NCBI GenBank assembly: GCA_029204225.1
Contig: CM055115.1
Location: 8,861,466-8,925,465 of the forward strand
DNA: 64,000 nucleotides
Direction of reading: 5' to 3'
Source of the DNA: Diphasiastrum complanatum
Taxonomy: Eukaryota > Streptophyta > Lycopodiopsida > Lycopodiales > Lycopodiaceae
How positions within the stretch are numbered: position 1 is the stretch's first letter; each line of letters begins with the position of its first letter. The notes below the pieces were generated by a model. It ran no database searches, had not been told where the DNA came from, and worked only from the letters and a program-made list of their open reading frames with translations. This document shows positions 33,661 to 44,446 of the stretch, one piece after another. A program made the translations under genes and the position numbers.

Positions 33661-35381
33661 TATGTTATTATGATCCTTGTCAAAAGTGTTTATGGAACTT
33701 AAGACAAATATTTCATATTTAGATCAGCTACGAGGCTATATAAATCCAGTCCTATGATGGACAAGCTTGATGGAGCCAATCACCATCTATAGAAATTTAA
33801 GATGAGAACTGTGCTAATGGCTAAGGAATTGTATGACATTGTTATAGGTGTAGAGGTAAGAAATGAAGCTGACGATGCTGCAATCTCTCGATGAATGCTG
33901 AAAGATGGCAAAGCCTTTGCGCTAATCATCCTCAATAGATCAGACACTCAAATCGGCCATGTGTATGAAGCTCAGATCTCCAAGGAAGTCTGGGACATCT
34001 TGAGCACTCTGTACGATGTCCGCGACGTAGCTTCCAAGCTACATCTAAGAAAGAACATTTTCTCCCTCAAGATGACCAACGAAGATTCCCTACAGAATCA
34101 CATCAACCAGTTCAAGAACCTACCAAAGCAAATGGCTAATTTTGGATTTGTCATAGATGATCAAAATGTAGTAATGACACTACTTTCAAGCTTTCCAAGC
34201 TCATATGACAGCTGGGTGATGATTATCTTGACACACCTTGAATTGACTCTTTCAAGAGTCATGACAATGTTGTTTTAGGAAGAGAGCAGAAGGAACAAAG
34301 TCGTTGGTTCCTCAAGTGTCGACTCTCATGCCTTATACACCAACAAAGGCTCAACTAAGCAACAAAGAAAGGCCCAAAGCAACCAAGGCTAAATCATGAA
34401 CCGACATAGCGTCTAGAGCAGTCAAACTAGCCGACAAAGAATTAGCTGTTCTACACATATTCTGGTGAACCAACCACAAGATCCAAGATTGTCGCATACT
34501 GCAGGAAAAGAACAACAGCAAGGGGCAGTCGAAACAAGTGGCAAATGCAGCTACAGAAGCACCACAGTCGATTCAAGAATCGGATAATGATGCCTTAATG
34601 ACTAGCCATCAAAAAACATGCAACGACAGCTCCTAGTTTCTGAACTCCCGAGCCACACAACACATGACTAGCCATATTGGCTATTTCGAGTCCTATACGC
34701 CTTCCAATACCAAACAATATGTTCACATGGGAAACAATAGCACACATGCTATCAAAGGTGAAGGTACAGTAAGATTGAGCTTTGCAAACAATCAATCTAA
34801 GATACTTTAAAATGTACTGCATGTACCGAATCTATCTACAAATTCGCTCTTCGTTAGCAGAATTACAGATCTAGGACATAGAGTAGAATTTGAATCTGAT
34901 GAGTGTAAAGTAGTTGATAGGAAAGACAGGATCCTAGCACTCGGAAAGAGACATGGATAATTGTATAGATTAAGTCATTGTTGTTCTACCTCTAGTCAGG
35001 CTCTTAGTACTTCTATTCAAAGAAATAATAGTACTTCTATTCATTTTGTACAACAAATGTCTAAACAATCTATTGTTGTTGATCTCGACTATCCAGATAG
35101 GAAAGTCAAATTATCTACTTGTCAAGACTGTCTAGTCTGTAAACTGGCCATGAAACCATTTAGATCAAGCCATCAGCGTGTTTCTAGCGGATTGCTTGGT
35201 GTACTTTATCAAGAAGAAGTCAAAAGCTTTCAATTGTTTCAAAATCTTCAAGGAGCATGTAGAGAAAGAAATTGGCAGACAAATCAAAGCCGAGAGGAAG
35301 AATCGTACCCTGGTCGAGTCAGCCGAATGTATGCTAGCACATGAATCTTTCTTTGTGAATGAATGCTTAGTAAATCATTAG
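33661..35381 (+). pseudogene. Ty1/copia Gag, protease and truncated integrase (family 1)
   Basis: A short LTR-like piece (33661-33744) precedes Gag (33745-34278: HVYEAQISKEVWDILSTLYD), a damaged zinc knuckle (HKIQDC around 34475), protease with FLNSRATQHMTSHIGYF (Asn for Asp, and Arg for Gly), LHVPNLSTN, pre-integrase (QQMSKQSIVVDLDYPDRK with CQDCLVCK intact) and integrase HVEKEIGRQIKAERKNRTLV. The joining of IK to AERKNR shows a deletion of the DNGGEY region. No RT follows. Confidence 0.85.
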
Positions 35382-35613
35382 TAAACTATTTCTCTATTAT
35401 CAGGCCATACTGTAGCTGTACTTCACACGTGTGAAGTCGTGGGTCATCCTTATTTGATTGTTCTTGCTTGGAATCACAAAGATTGTCAAGTAGATCAAGA
35501 TTTGGAAGCTAATCTTGATATAGATCAAGATCCCAAGCTACCAATCACTCTTTGTGATCATTTGTATATCAAAATCAGTCCTTAAACTCTGAAATTTGAC
35601 ATGGTATTAGAGC
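35382..35613 (+). repeat. 5' LTR remnant and primer binding site (copia family 2)
   Basis: TGGTATTAGAGC at 35602-35613 matches the initiator tRNA-Met primer site with one change and is preceded by CA, the expected LTR end at 35601. Upstream sequence contains a 16-bp perfect palindrome, CTTCACACGTGTGAAG, at 35421-35436. The start of the LTR is lost or unrecognised. Confidence 0.75.
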
Positions 35614-36220
35614 CAAGTCAAAGAGCTTAGTTGATGATCCAAATGTCTTCATTTTGGTGAAAGCATTGGTGCTTGATTCATTTTTGAAGGAGGGCGACCT
35701 TTACTAATAGTTTACTTTTGATGTTGACGTCCAGATTAGTGTGTAAAGTTCAGATGTACTTCTCACACGTGTGAGAGGCTGCTGGAGTTGTACTTTCACC
35801 AAAACTTTGTGTTTTTTCAATATTTGAGCTTCAAAACAAGTTGTGAAGAGTGAAACTAGTGATGTGCTTATAAAAATCCATTGTTTCCATAATAGATTTG
35901 ATGTTGAAAGGTGTTAGAAGCTTATTAAACCTACAAATCATTGAGAGTGAGTGTGAGGCTTTTTTAGTTCAAAAGTGAAGCTAAAACCATTCTAAACACC
36001 ATAGGAATGCTTTGGCAATTCCAAGAGTCAAATACAAGCTTCTAAATTGAGTAGATTGTGTAGAATTCATTTTCCCAAGTCCTTTTGAGTTTAAGATCAT
36101 TACAGATCTTGCTTCTTGAGTCTTGTGAGACTCAAGAGAGTAGCATTGTAGCTAAATTCTGAGAAAGAGAGAAGGGAGAGCCTTTGAATAGTACATTTAT
36201 TGTATTTGTTACTAGTTAGA
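35614..36220 (+). other. Leader of copia family 2
   Basis: About 600 bp between primer site and Gag ATG without a coding domain. It holds a second perfect palindrome, TCTCACACGTGTGAGA, at 35761-35776. A CT/GA-rich stretch precedes the ATG. Confidence 0.55.
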
Positions 36221-36776
36221 ATGGGTTCAACTGGAGCCTATCTTCTTGAGGCTAGTGAAAGGCTAAATTCTAATAATTATTCAACATGGAAAGTAAGAAT
36301 GGGCACTACTAGTGCTCCAAGATATGTATGATCTTGTCAGAGGAGAGAAAGAAGAACCTCAAGGAGGGCAAGATCTAGTGAGGTACAAAAGGAGAGCTAG
36401 ACTAGCATTACATTGCCTAAAAATGAATGTTAGTAATGAACTTCTAAAAGAAGTGGCATCTTGTACCTCGGCCAAAGAGGCATGGGACCATCTAAAAGGG
36501 ATTTATGAATCCAAAAATACCTCTAGTGTGCCTATAATAAGAGATAAAGTTCTTCAAAGCATTAGAGGGAGTGATGAGAGTGCTCAAGAGTATGTCTTGA
36601 GAATAAAGTCTCTCAATAAAGAACTTTCCATCATAAGTGAGGGTATTCATGATGATGAACTTGTTCAAATAATTTTGAATGATCTTGGAGATGTGTTCTC
36701 CAATCTTATACAAAGCTTTGCTATTCAAGATGCACTACCTTCTATTGACAAGCTCCATAGTGTGCTTGTGGCCGAG
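36221..36776 (+). pseudogene. Copia Gag (family 2)
   Basis: Starts MGSTGAYLLEASERLNSNNY then STWKVRM, a typical copia Gag start. An indel near 36300 shifts into LQDMYDLVRGEKEE, ALHCLKMNVSNELLKEVASC and EAWDHLKGIYESKNTS, RIKSLNKELSIISEGIHDDE, ending near LHSVLVAEE. No zinc knuckle: the sequence passes straight into RT at about 36777. Well conserved and younger in appearance than family 1. Confidence 0.9.
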
Positions 36777-37815
36777 GAAATTTGTTGTAAGTGCTTATGA
36801 TCCTTCTTTGTACTTAAGATTCAATGATGGTAAAATCATCATTCTCATTTTGTATGTAGATGACATCATCCTTAGTGGAAATGATCATGATGGTATTCAA
36901 GAAATGAAAGTAGCATTGTCTAAAGAGTTTAAGATGGTGGATCTTGGTAATCTTCATTTCATATTAGGAATAGAAGTTTCAAGAGGCAAAGATTTGAGTT
37001 TTATTTGTCAATCCAAATATGCTTCTTCTATTTTAGAAAAGTTTGAAATGAAAGATTGTAAAGGAGTAGAAACTCCTATGGAGCAAAATGTAAAGTTTCT
37101 AATAGTGATGATGAAGCATCTTTTGAGGACATCACACTATATAGGCTCCTTGATCTATCTTACTATAAATAGGCCTGATCTAAGTTATAGTGTGGGTAAA
37201 CTAAGCCAACCTATGCAAAATCCATTGGTTTGTCATTGGAAAAATGCAAAAAGGGTGTTGAGGTACATCTCGGCCATCAAGAACTTTGTCATTTTATATG
37301 ATGGATCTAATCTTGCCTTAAGGGCATATTCGGATGCTGATTTTGCAGGTGATAAGGTGGATAGGAGGTCCACAAGTGGTTTTGTTACCTTTCTTTGCAA
37401 TGGCATAGTGTCTTGGCTTTTCAAAACCCAAGATACTATTTCTCTATCTTCAACCGAGTTGGAATACAAGGCACTAGCATTCACAACAAAGGAGATCTTA
37501 TGGTTGAAGAGGCTTTTGGTGGAGTTGCAATTCATGGAGGCCAAGGAACAGCCAATAATATATTGTGACAACCAATCAAACCAAGCATTAGCAACAATAC
37601 CACATTCCATGCAAGGAGCAAGCACATAGAGATTGCTCACCATTTTGTGAGGGAAAAGGTTCAAGCAAATAAGATCAAGCTACATCATGTGTCTTCTTCA
37701 GATTGCCTTGCTGATCTACTCACCAAAGCCTTGCCAAAGTCTTCATTCATCAAGTTAAGATCAGCCTTAGGGGTTGTAGATGGATGTATTATAGTTGTAT
37801 CATGTAAAAATTGAG
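36777..37815 (+). pseudogene. Copia reverse transcriptase and RNase H (family 2), partial
   Basis: Begins inside RT at SAYDPSLYLRFNDGKIIILI, then LYVDDIILSGND (the YVDD catalytic box), LGNLHFILGIEVSRG, NRPDLSYSVGKLSQPMQNP. RNase H has Asp in AYSDADFAGDKVDRRSTSG, Glu in SLSSTELEYKA and Asp in YCDNQSNQA. A shift near 37600 precedes the end segment (HFVREKVQ, LLTKALPKSSF). Protease, integrase and the first half of RT were deleted. RT and RNase H catalytic residues are intact although the copy cannot be autonomous. Confidence 0.93.
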
Positions 37816-37960
37816 GAGGAGTGTTAGAATTTAGCAATTTTCACATGGTTTTTTTATGTATTTTGACATCTATGTGGGTCCACACGTGTGAGGACCTGTC
37901 TTCATATTCCTTAAGTCTTTCATCAATGCATGCTAACTCATCATTGAATGCTTTAACCCT
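37811..37960 (+). repeat. Polypurine tract and 3' LTR start (copia family 2)
   Basis: GAGGAGGAG at 37813-37821 is the polypurine tract. The LTR starts at 37822 with TGTTAGAATTTAGC and carries CACACGTGTG at 37881-37890, the same core as in the 5' LTR remnant. Its right end is not clear; the 3' LTR seems truncated. Confidence 0.75.
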
Positions 37961-38301
37961 CAAAACAAAAGCATAAGCACTTTCATCCTTATTTTAAAAA
38001 CTTGAAAAGATTTGACTCCTAAGGGTTAGAACCCTTGATGTAAACTTGGACTCATAAACTTGGACTCATAAACTTGGATTCCCAAGCCTTACTAGATGTA
38101 GTGCACTTACCAACTTCCTTGAGAAGTTCAATTTGTCACATTCATCTTGACAACATGAAGAGCTTTTTTGGTCTTCAAATCGAGAATAGTGTTATGCTCA
38201 AAGAAAGTCGATCAAGACATTCACCAGACTTTCAGAATGAGGACTATACAGCACCAATATTCCATGGCTTGAAATTGAGTGGCTATTTTAAGAACCCGAT
38301 A
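37961..38301. other. No gene; gypsy leader-like sequence
   Basis: A plus frame is open from 38074 into the LTR but its residues are antisense to the LTR and show no known domain. On the minus strand this would be the sequence following a gypsy LTR end (TTCGCA at 38302). No tRNA primer site was recognised there. Confidence 0.4.
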
Positions 38302-39020
38302 TGCGAACCATTTCAGTTTGATTTGGGAGCTTTAGTGAATGATTTTATTTTTGACAACAATCTAATGGAGTATGAGGTATTCAACATGGATACTACTAGC
38401 AATGAAGAGATTTCATTATTGCATAGAAATCCAACTCATATCATTACTCGGATTCTTGTTCAATGCCTCATGAATCCATTTCACAAGAGCTTAAAGTGGC
38501 TTCTATTGGAGACTCTTATTCCTATGGATTCTGTTCAACTCAATGGCCAATATCTAATTCACGTGCATATTCAGAATGTATTAATAAGAATAATGATTGG
38601 GAATATGTTACAACTCCCTAGGATCATTGACTTCCTTAAAGGTTTCGCAGACCCCATACAAGTGATGATGCACCGTAACTGCCCATCCGTAGGGTCACAA
38701 CCGACCCACCTCCATGCACTGGAGCAATCGACATAATCATGCCCGGTCAAGCCTCCTACGATAACTGGCATCCCATACCCACTCTACTCTCTCTAGCACA
38801 CATCTCCTAGCCTAAAGATGCATCCCGGCTCATGCACGTGCTCTCCATCCACGAACTCCTGGGTAGATTGAGTGAATGGAAAGAGAGAAACCCCACCACT
38901 ATATAGGCATAGCACAGTGGGTCCCTTCAAGCACGGTCTTGTCGGCGACACGTGACCACCTAGGATGGTGATGCGTGGCACCCAAACATGTTGAAAACTC
39001 CAGTCTTGCATCATGCTCCT
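38302..39020 (-). repeat. Gypsy LTR (family G), missing its first 55-60 bp
   Basis: Minus-strand copy of the 716-bp LTR at 60797-61512, ending TTCGCA at 38302. The terminal TGTTATATACC part is replaced by repeat A at about 39020. It contains the TATA-like CTATATAG. Frames through it (a conserved open frame on +) are shadows. Confidence 0.85.
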
Positions 39021-40040
39021 TTAGTGAATTCATTAAATTGAGTTTATCACTCATAATTGGTCACAGTGTTTTCACTAAGTCTAAATTACTTTGTGGTGAT
39101 AGATAAGTTAAAATTGACAAGAGGAACCGCAATGAAATTGCGGACCAGTTTATTGTATTGTCATTCTTTTTAATTTTGGAGTTGGGAACTCCCAGATTGA
39201 AAGTTAAAATTTGAATTTTTTTTCTTTGTTGTTGAATTTCAATTTGGTAAAAATTTGAAAGTTACTTGTCTAATAGTTTTCTAATTGATGTTGATCGCTA
39301 GAATTCTATCAGTCAAAGAAATGTTTGTGCAAGATACTCGTTGAATTTGATTAAAATCATCAAACAATATGAAATGATCAGATTGAATGAGTGGGAATGG
39401 TATTCTTTATCTAGACAGTAAATCTGACAGGATATGATTCAAGAATTATTGAATTTCTATTGGTGGGATTTCCATTCATGTAATTTTATATTCTGTGTTT
39501 GGATAGGTTTTATCAATATTAACGGAGTAATGCCAAACCAGTCAATAAAAAGGAAAAACAGTCCAATTTGATTGGAAAATTTGTCGTAATAGAAATTACA
39601 TAACTGATTTCATTTCTAGTAAAATCCTATGGTGAATTATATTCAAAAGATCAGACTAGTACGGTTTCACATACTAGTAAATGATTTTTGATATAACAGA
39701 AATTGTTTTGGACTTTTTCCTATTGTAACTGATTTTTAAACATTTACTACTGTCATTACGTCTTTTTGGTACCTTGGCTGAAATAGATTTTCAGAGAACT
39801 GAAAATTCTAAGGAAGGAAGAAGAGTGGACATCAGATGGTAGTAAGTAGTATCAGGAAATGTATTTTGCAGTTAGGATTTTGGTAATCCCTATAAATAAT
39901 TGCTTAATACTGGTTATTGATGTCCTGGTTTGAATTCATTCAGTTGAACTCGTAACTGATATCTTTGTGACCATTGAGTTATCCGCAGTTTTGGATGTCA
40001 ATTGTGAGGTTAAAAGTGGAATCTAATATGTGGTAATAAA
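39021..40040 (+). repeat. Repeat A, copy 3
   Basis: Starts TTAGTGAATTCATTAAATTG directly after the LTR and matches 30340-31380 with one deletion near 39690. It ends at the fusion with repeat B near 40030. It is near-identical to the inverted copy at 62276-63281, including both fusion points. Confidence 0.8.
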
Positions 40041-40287
40041 TGAAAGACTTCACATGATATCGCTTTAGAATATTTGAGAGAAAAGGATCCGACCTTTGAA
40101 AATAATTGCAGCCAAACCTTCAAAACAGATCATTACTTAAGGTTTCTTGTAACATCCAATGATAAGATGTTGAATGTCCAAAAATACTCATAGAAAAGTT
40201 GAATAGAGCTACTAGTTGATTTCTATTATCCATTACTATGGATGGTATACACAAAATAGGAAGATAAATATAGTGAATACTTTGAAG
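40041..40287 (+). repeat. Repeat B fragment, copy 5
   Basis: Starts GTGGTAATAAATGAAAGACT and matches 18658-18905, the part downstream of the integrase LPIQF segment. It ends at the fusion to the captured BYPASS1-like gene end, at the same base as at 28467. Confidence 0.8.
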
Positions 40288-40790
40288 GTTTGGAAAGTTT
40301 GGTGTGCATCGTACGTGATCTTTTTGATGACATAGTTGTGGGTAGGACAAAACTCATTTCTGCAGTAAGGAGATTTTGTTGAGTGATTCTTCACTAGTTG
40401 CACCTCTAGAATGACTATCGCAAGATTCTTTACTAGCTGGATATTGAGGAGTAACATGGCATCAAATTAACTGAAAAAATAGAACATCTTTTATCGTTGT
40501 TTATATTCTTGAAAGGCAAGATAATTGAGGTCTAAAATTTACTTGGTAGAGGAAATAGTAATTGTGATTATTCTATCTCAATTGCTCGTGGCCTTTACTA
40601 TGGCTCCCTCGTAGTATTACCATTGCGTCAGCATTTTTCTTAGAATATATCTGAACAGGCACAAAGTTTTACAAGCCAAAAAGATAAGTTAATTCGTTAA
40701 GTGTCTTTCAATCAAAAAGAGCATGAACAATATAATTTATTAATTACAAAAAAGAATTTAATTTCATCACTATGAGCTAAAGGCATCGAT
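40288..40790 (+). pseudogene. Captured 3' end of the BYPASS1-like gene, copy 2
   Basis: Reads LESLVCIVRDLFDDIVVGRT-like residues across a shift (VRDLFDDIVVGRTKLISAVR then RFC and stop), followed by about 400 bp of the gene's 3' flank up to GCCTTTAGCTC-equivalent sequence at 40784. It then joins the gypsy LTR. Opposite in orientation to the intact gene, whose matching part is 44045-44542. Confidence 0.9.
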
Positions 40791-40791
40791 A

Positions 40792-41496
40792 TGCGAACCA
40801 TTTCAGTTTGATTTGGGAGCTTCAGTGAATGATTTTATTTTTGACAACAATCTAATGGAAATGAGGTATTCAACATGGATACTACTAGCAATGAAGAGAT
40901 TTCATTATGCCATAGAAATCCAACTCATACCAATCTTGTTCAATGCCTCATGGATCCATTTCACAAGAGCTTAAAGTGGCTTCTACTAGCGACTCTTATT
41001 CCTATGGATTCTCTTCAACTCAATGGCCAATGTCTAATTCACGTGCATATTCATAATGTATTAACAAGAATAATGATTGGGAATATGTTACAACTCCCTA
41101 GGATTTAAAGGTTCCACACACCCCATACCAGTGACGATGCACCGTAACTGCCCATCTATAGGGTCACAACCGACCCACCCCCATGCATTGGAGCAATCGA
41201 CATAATCATGTCCAGTCAAGCCTCCTACGATAATTGGCATCCCATACCACCAGTCATCGCACTCGGCTCTCCCTGGCACACATCTCCTAGCCTAAAGATA
41301 CATCCTGGCTCATGCATGAGAAACCCCACCACTATATAGGCATAGCACAGTGGGTCCCTTCAAGCACAGTTTTGCTGGCGACATGTGACCACCTAGGATG
41401 GTGATGCGTGGCACCGAAACATGTTGAAAACTCCAGTCTTGCATCATGCTCCTTGCGAGGCCGTCACTGAGGGGCGTACCGTTATGGTATATAACA
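40792..41496 (-). repeat. Gypsy LTR (family G), complete, 3' LTR of the adjacent element
   Basis: On the minus strand it starts TGTTATATACC at 41496 and ends TTCGCA at 40792: 705 bp with the expected TG...CA ends. It is preceded (41497-41510) by a purine tract (GGGTGGGGGGGAA) and the gypsy integrase C-terminus, so it is that element's 3' LTR. TATA-like CTATATAG is inside. Confidence 0.88.
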
Positions 41497-43060
41497 TTCC
41501 CCCCCACCCATAAAAGCTTCCTTCTTTGGAAAAAAACTAGGGAATCTAAATCTTAAATCATCCTCCTTCTCCCAGGTGTCCTCATCATTTAACTTATCTT
41601 TCCAACAAATCAGATGTTCAAAAATCAAACGATTTCTCAGTGGATGTCGTCAAGTATCCACGATCCTTTCCGGTTCATGGGGTACAAAAGCAGTCAAATC
41701 CTCCAATAGAATTAGATCATCTGTGGTATCAGGTCATCTTTCCCACCAAGTTGTTCCTTTAAATGACTAACATGGAATATAGGATGAACCTTAGTTCCAA
41801 CAAGGAGTTCTAGTCTATAAGCAGCCCTACCAATCTTGTTAAGAACTTTGAAAAGACCACTAAAATGTGGAGATAACTTCGGACATTTCCCCGTTCGAAG
41901 TGTCTTAGAGTCCTTGGGGATTCTAAGGTACACCCAATCACCGATCTCAAACTCTCGAGGAACACGACTTCGGTTGGCATAGAATTGGCCCTATCTTGAG
42001 CCGATCTAATGCTTTCCCTAGCCACCTGCAACATTTCCTACATATCATGCAAGAAATCTACTGCAGCTTAAACCTTGAGACCTTTGAGTCCAACGGAGAT
42101 AGGAGAACGAGGCTAAAAGCCGTACAAGAGCATAAAAGAACTAAAACCAGTGGTAGAATACTTCATACTATTGTATGCGAACTCAACCATTGGGAGATAC
42201 TTTTCCCAATTCGATTGTTGCATGGAAACATATGAGCAAAGCATATCTTCCATCGACTAGTTGACACATTCGGTCTGACCATCGGTTTCTAGGTGATCCA
42301 TAAATGATACACATAAAGTAGTTTCCAGTCTTTCAAAGACCGCCTACCAGAAGTTGCCAGTGAACTTGGAATCCTGATCATTAACGATATCGTTCAGCAG
42401 ACCATACAAACTGAACACCTTTTCAATGAAGAGTTGAGCAAGTTCAGAAGCTTTGACAGTAGTTTTTGTTGGAATCAACTGCACCATTTTCGTTAGCCTA
42501 TCAACTACTACCCAAATAGCATCGTGACCCTTCCCTAACTTGGGAAGTCCGACCACAAAATCCATGGCAGTACTTTCCCATTTCTTGCTGGTTTCTGCTT
42601 TATTTACTTGGCATTGTTCACATTTTTGAACATATGCCTCGACATGACCATTCATTTTTGGCCAATAAAATTTTCACTTAACAAGGTCAAGTGTCCTCTG
42701 TATACCAAGGTGTCCCGCGCTGGGGCTATCATGTCACTCGCGTAGGATTTGGGCCCTAATGTCCACAATATCTGGCGCACAAACTTTTCCTTTATGGAAA
42801 AGCAAACCATTTCTAATGAAATAACTATCAAGTATCTTCTCTTCATGAGATTTCTTGGAATATTGCTTTCCTAGATTTTCTCTCAAAATAGAGCTTCCTG
42901 CCAGGACATCATGCCATGTACGACCAAAAAACTCATCGGTCCGACAAAGATCTCGTAGAGAAAGATACAACTTGGATTGGAGCTCAGCAAAGCATAACTG
43001 ATTAACTTCTCCAATCCGGCTCTTTCCAATGATGCATGCTGGTTCTTTCCAATGATTAAG
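41497..43060 (-). pseudogene. Ty3/gypsy integrase and chromodomain
   Basis: Minus order: LCRTDEFFGRTWHDVLAGSS, DIVDIRAQILRE (zinc His region), HVEAYVQKCEQCQVNKAE, SKKWESTAMDFVVGLPKL, WVVVDRLTKMVQLIPTK, IEKVFSLYGLLNDIVNDQDS then KFTGNFW (second Asp), a shifted region, the C-terminal KLSPHFSGLFKVLNKIGRAA and LEL-VHPIFHVSHLKEQLG, then a chromodomain-like end (CWKDKL, DEDTWEKED) before the purine tract. Several frameshifts and stops. Chromodomains in such elements direct insertion to heterochromatin. RT is not attached. Confidence 0.9.
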
Positions 43061-43400
43061 GATTCTAGGCTATGTTTTGGTCAAAATTGTTTGGTTTTTC
43101 ATGTTTTTTGGCACAAAATAGATAGGACGAACCATAATCCAGCAAGATCTGACCAATTAGATGGTTGTAATTCTATAAATTGGTTTGCATGTGTTAGAGA
43201 AAGAGTTGTATGTCATGAATTTCCACTTTATTGTGATGAAAAAACCGGAAAATAGCGAAAAATCATCATTTTTGCTTGTTTTTCATAAAGTTGGATAGTA
43301 GGTGGCTATAAAACACCATGTAGAGCTTGTAAATAGGTATACCAAAGTCTTTTGAAGCTTTCCCTGAAGTTAGAACCAAGAATTCCAGCAATTGAACTTG
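43061..43400 (+). repeat. Repeat C, copy 2
   Basis: Matches 29461-29780 and again lies beside the gypsy integrase N-terminus. It lacks the 23-bp tandem duplication. Beyond about 43395 the two copies diverge. Confidence 0.7.
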
Positions 43401-44044
43401 TAGGAAGTAAAAAAAAGTTCAAAAATGACCATTTTTTGGTGATTTTTGGGGGATAGATCTCTCCAAATCCATAAGGAGATCATTCTGGAATTATTTACAG
43501 CATGATTAGCATTTTTTTTTACCTTCCCATCAAGCTATCGGACCTGTAAATTGATAGCCGGTGGCTTATGCACCAACTCCATCAAGTTTGAAGCTATTTT
43601 GACTTCTACAAATCAAGAAAACTTCGTTCTCAACCTATACTGCATCTTAGGATCAGTATGAATGCTTTATGGAAGTCTAATTGATTGTTTAAGTTTGTTG
43701 GTAGCATCAATTTTGGGCTAGAATGGGTGTTTGCACGTTTTTGCATGATATTGTCTTGTGGAAAAGAGCCCTACTACAAATTTTTTGACACTTTGATCTC
43801 GCACGTGTGAAGCCTAGGTGGCAGGCTAATGTGGCAAGCATCTTTGACATAGTGTACTTATGACAAGGATGTGTGTACATTGTAAAAATTGAAAAGTACT
43901 GTATTGATAGATTTCTGCCATCGTAGGACACTTAAGATTTCAATTCCAACAGTTTGTCCTTTCATGAATTGTATCCCAAGGGATCAATCACAAATTTGAG
44001 TTTATTGAACTTCTGCCTTAAACAATTGCAATTGATGATCATAT
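43401..44044. other. No gene seen
   Basis: AT-rich sequence without domain or matching repeat in the window. A GCACGTGTGA motif lies at 43801-43810. It separates the gypsy remnant from the 3' flank of the BYPASS1-like gene. Confidence 0.5.
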
Positions 44045-44446
44045 GCCTATAGCTCGTAGTGATGAAATTAATTTTTTTTTTGTAATTAATAAATTATATT
44101 GTTCATGCTCTTTTTGATTGAAAGACACTTAACGAATTAAGTTCTCTTTTTGGCTTGTAAAACTTTGTGCCCGTTCAGATATATTCTAAGCAAAATGCTG
44201 ACGCAATGGTAATACTACAAAGGAGCCATAGTAAAGGCCACGAGCAATTGAGACAGAGCAATCACAATTAGAATTTTCTCTACCAAGTAAATTGTAGACC
44301 TCAATTATCTTGCCTTTCAAGAATATAAACAACGATAAAAGATTTCTATTTTTGTCAGTTAATTTGATGCCATGTTACTCCTCAATATCCAGCTAGTAAA
44401 GAATCTTGCGATAGTCATTCTAGATGTGCAACTAGCGAAGAATCAC
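44045..44446 (-). other. 3' flank of the BYPASS1-like gene (source of captured copies)
   Basis: Sequence downstream of the stop codon, matching 28560-28858, 40385-40790 and 61513-61925 at about 95 percent by eye. It presumably holds the 3' UTR and polyadenylation region. AT-rich; no single polyadenylation signal could be chosen with confidence. Confidence 0.7.

Noticed and set aside
38074-38736. A 220-codon open frame conserved at 40.9, 61.1-61.4 and 63.6-64.0 kb
   Set aside because: It lies antisense in the gypsy LTR. Conservation follows from LTR copies, the frame has no known domain, and it is broken differently in each copy.
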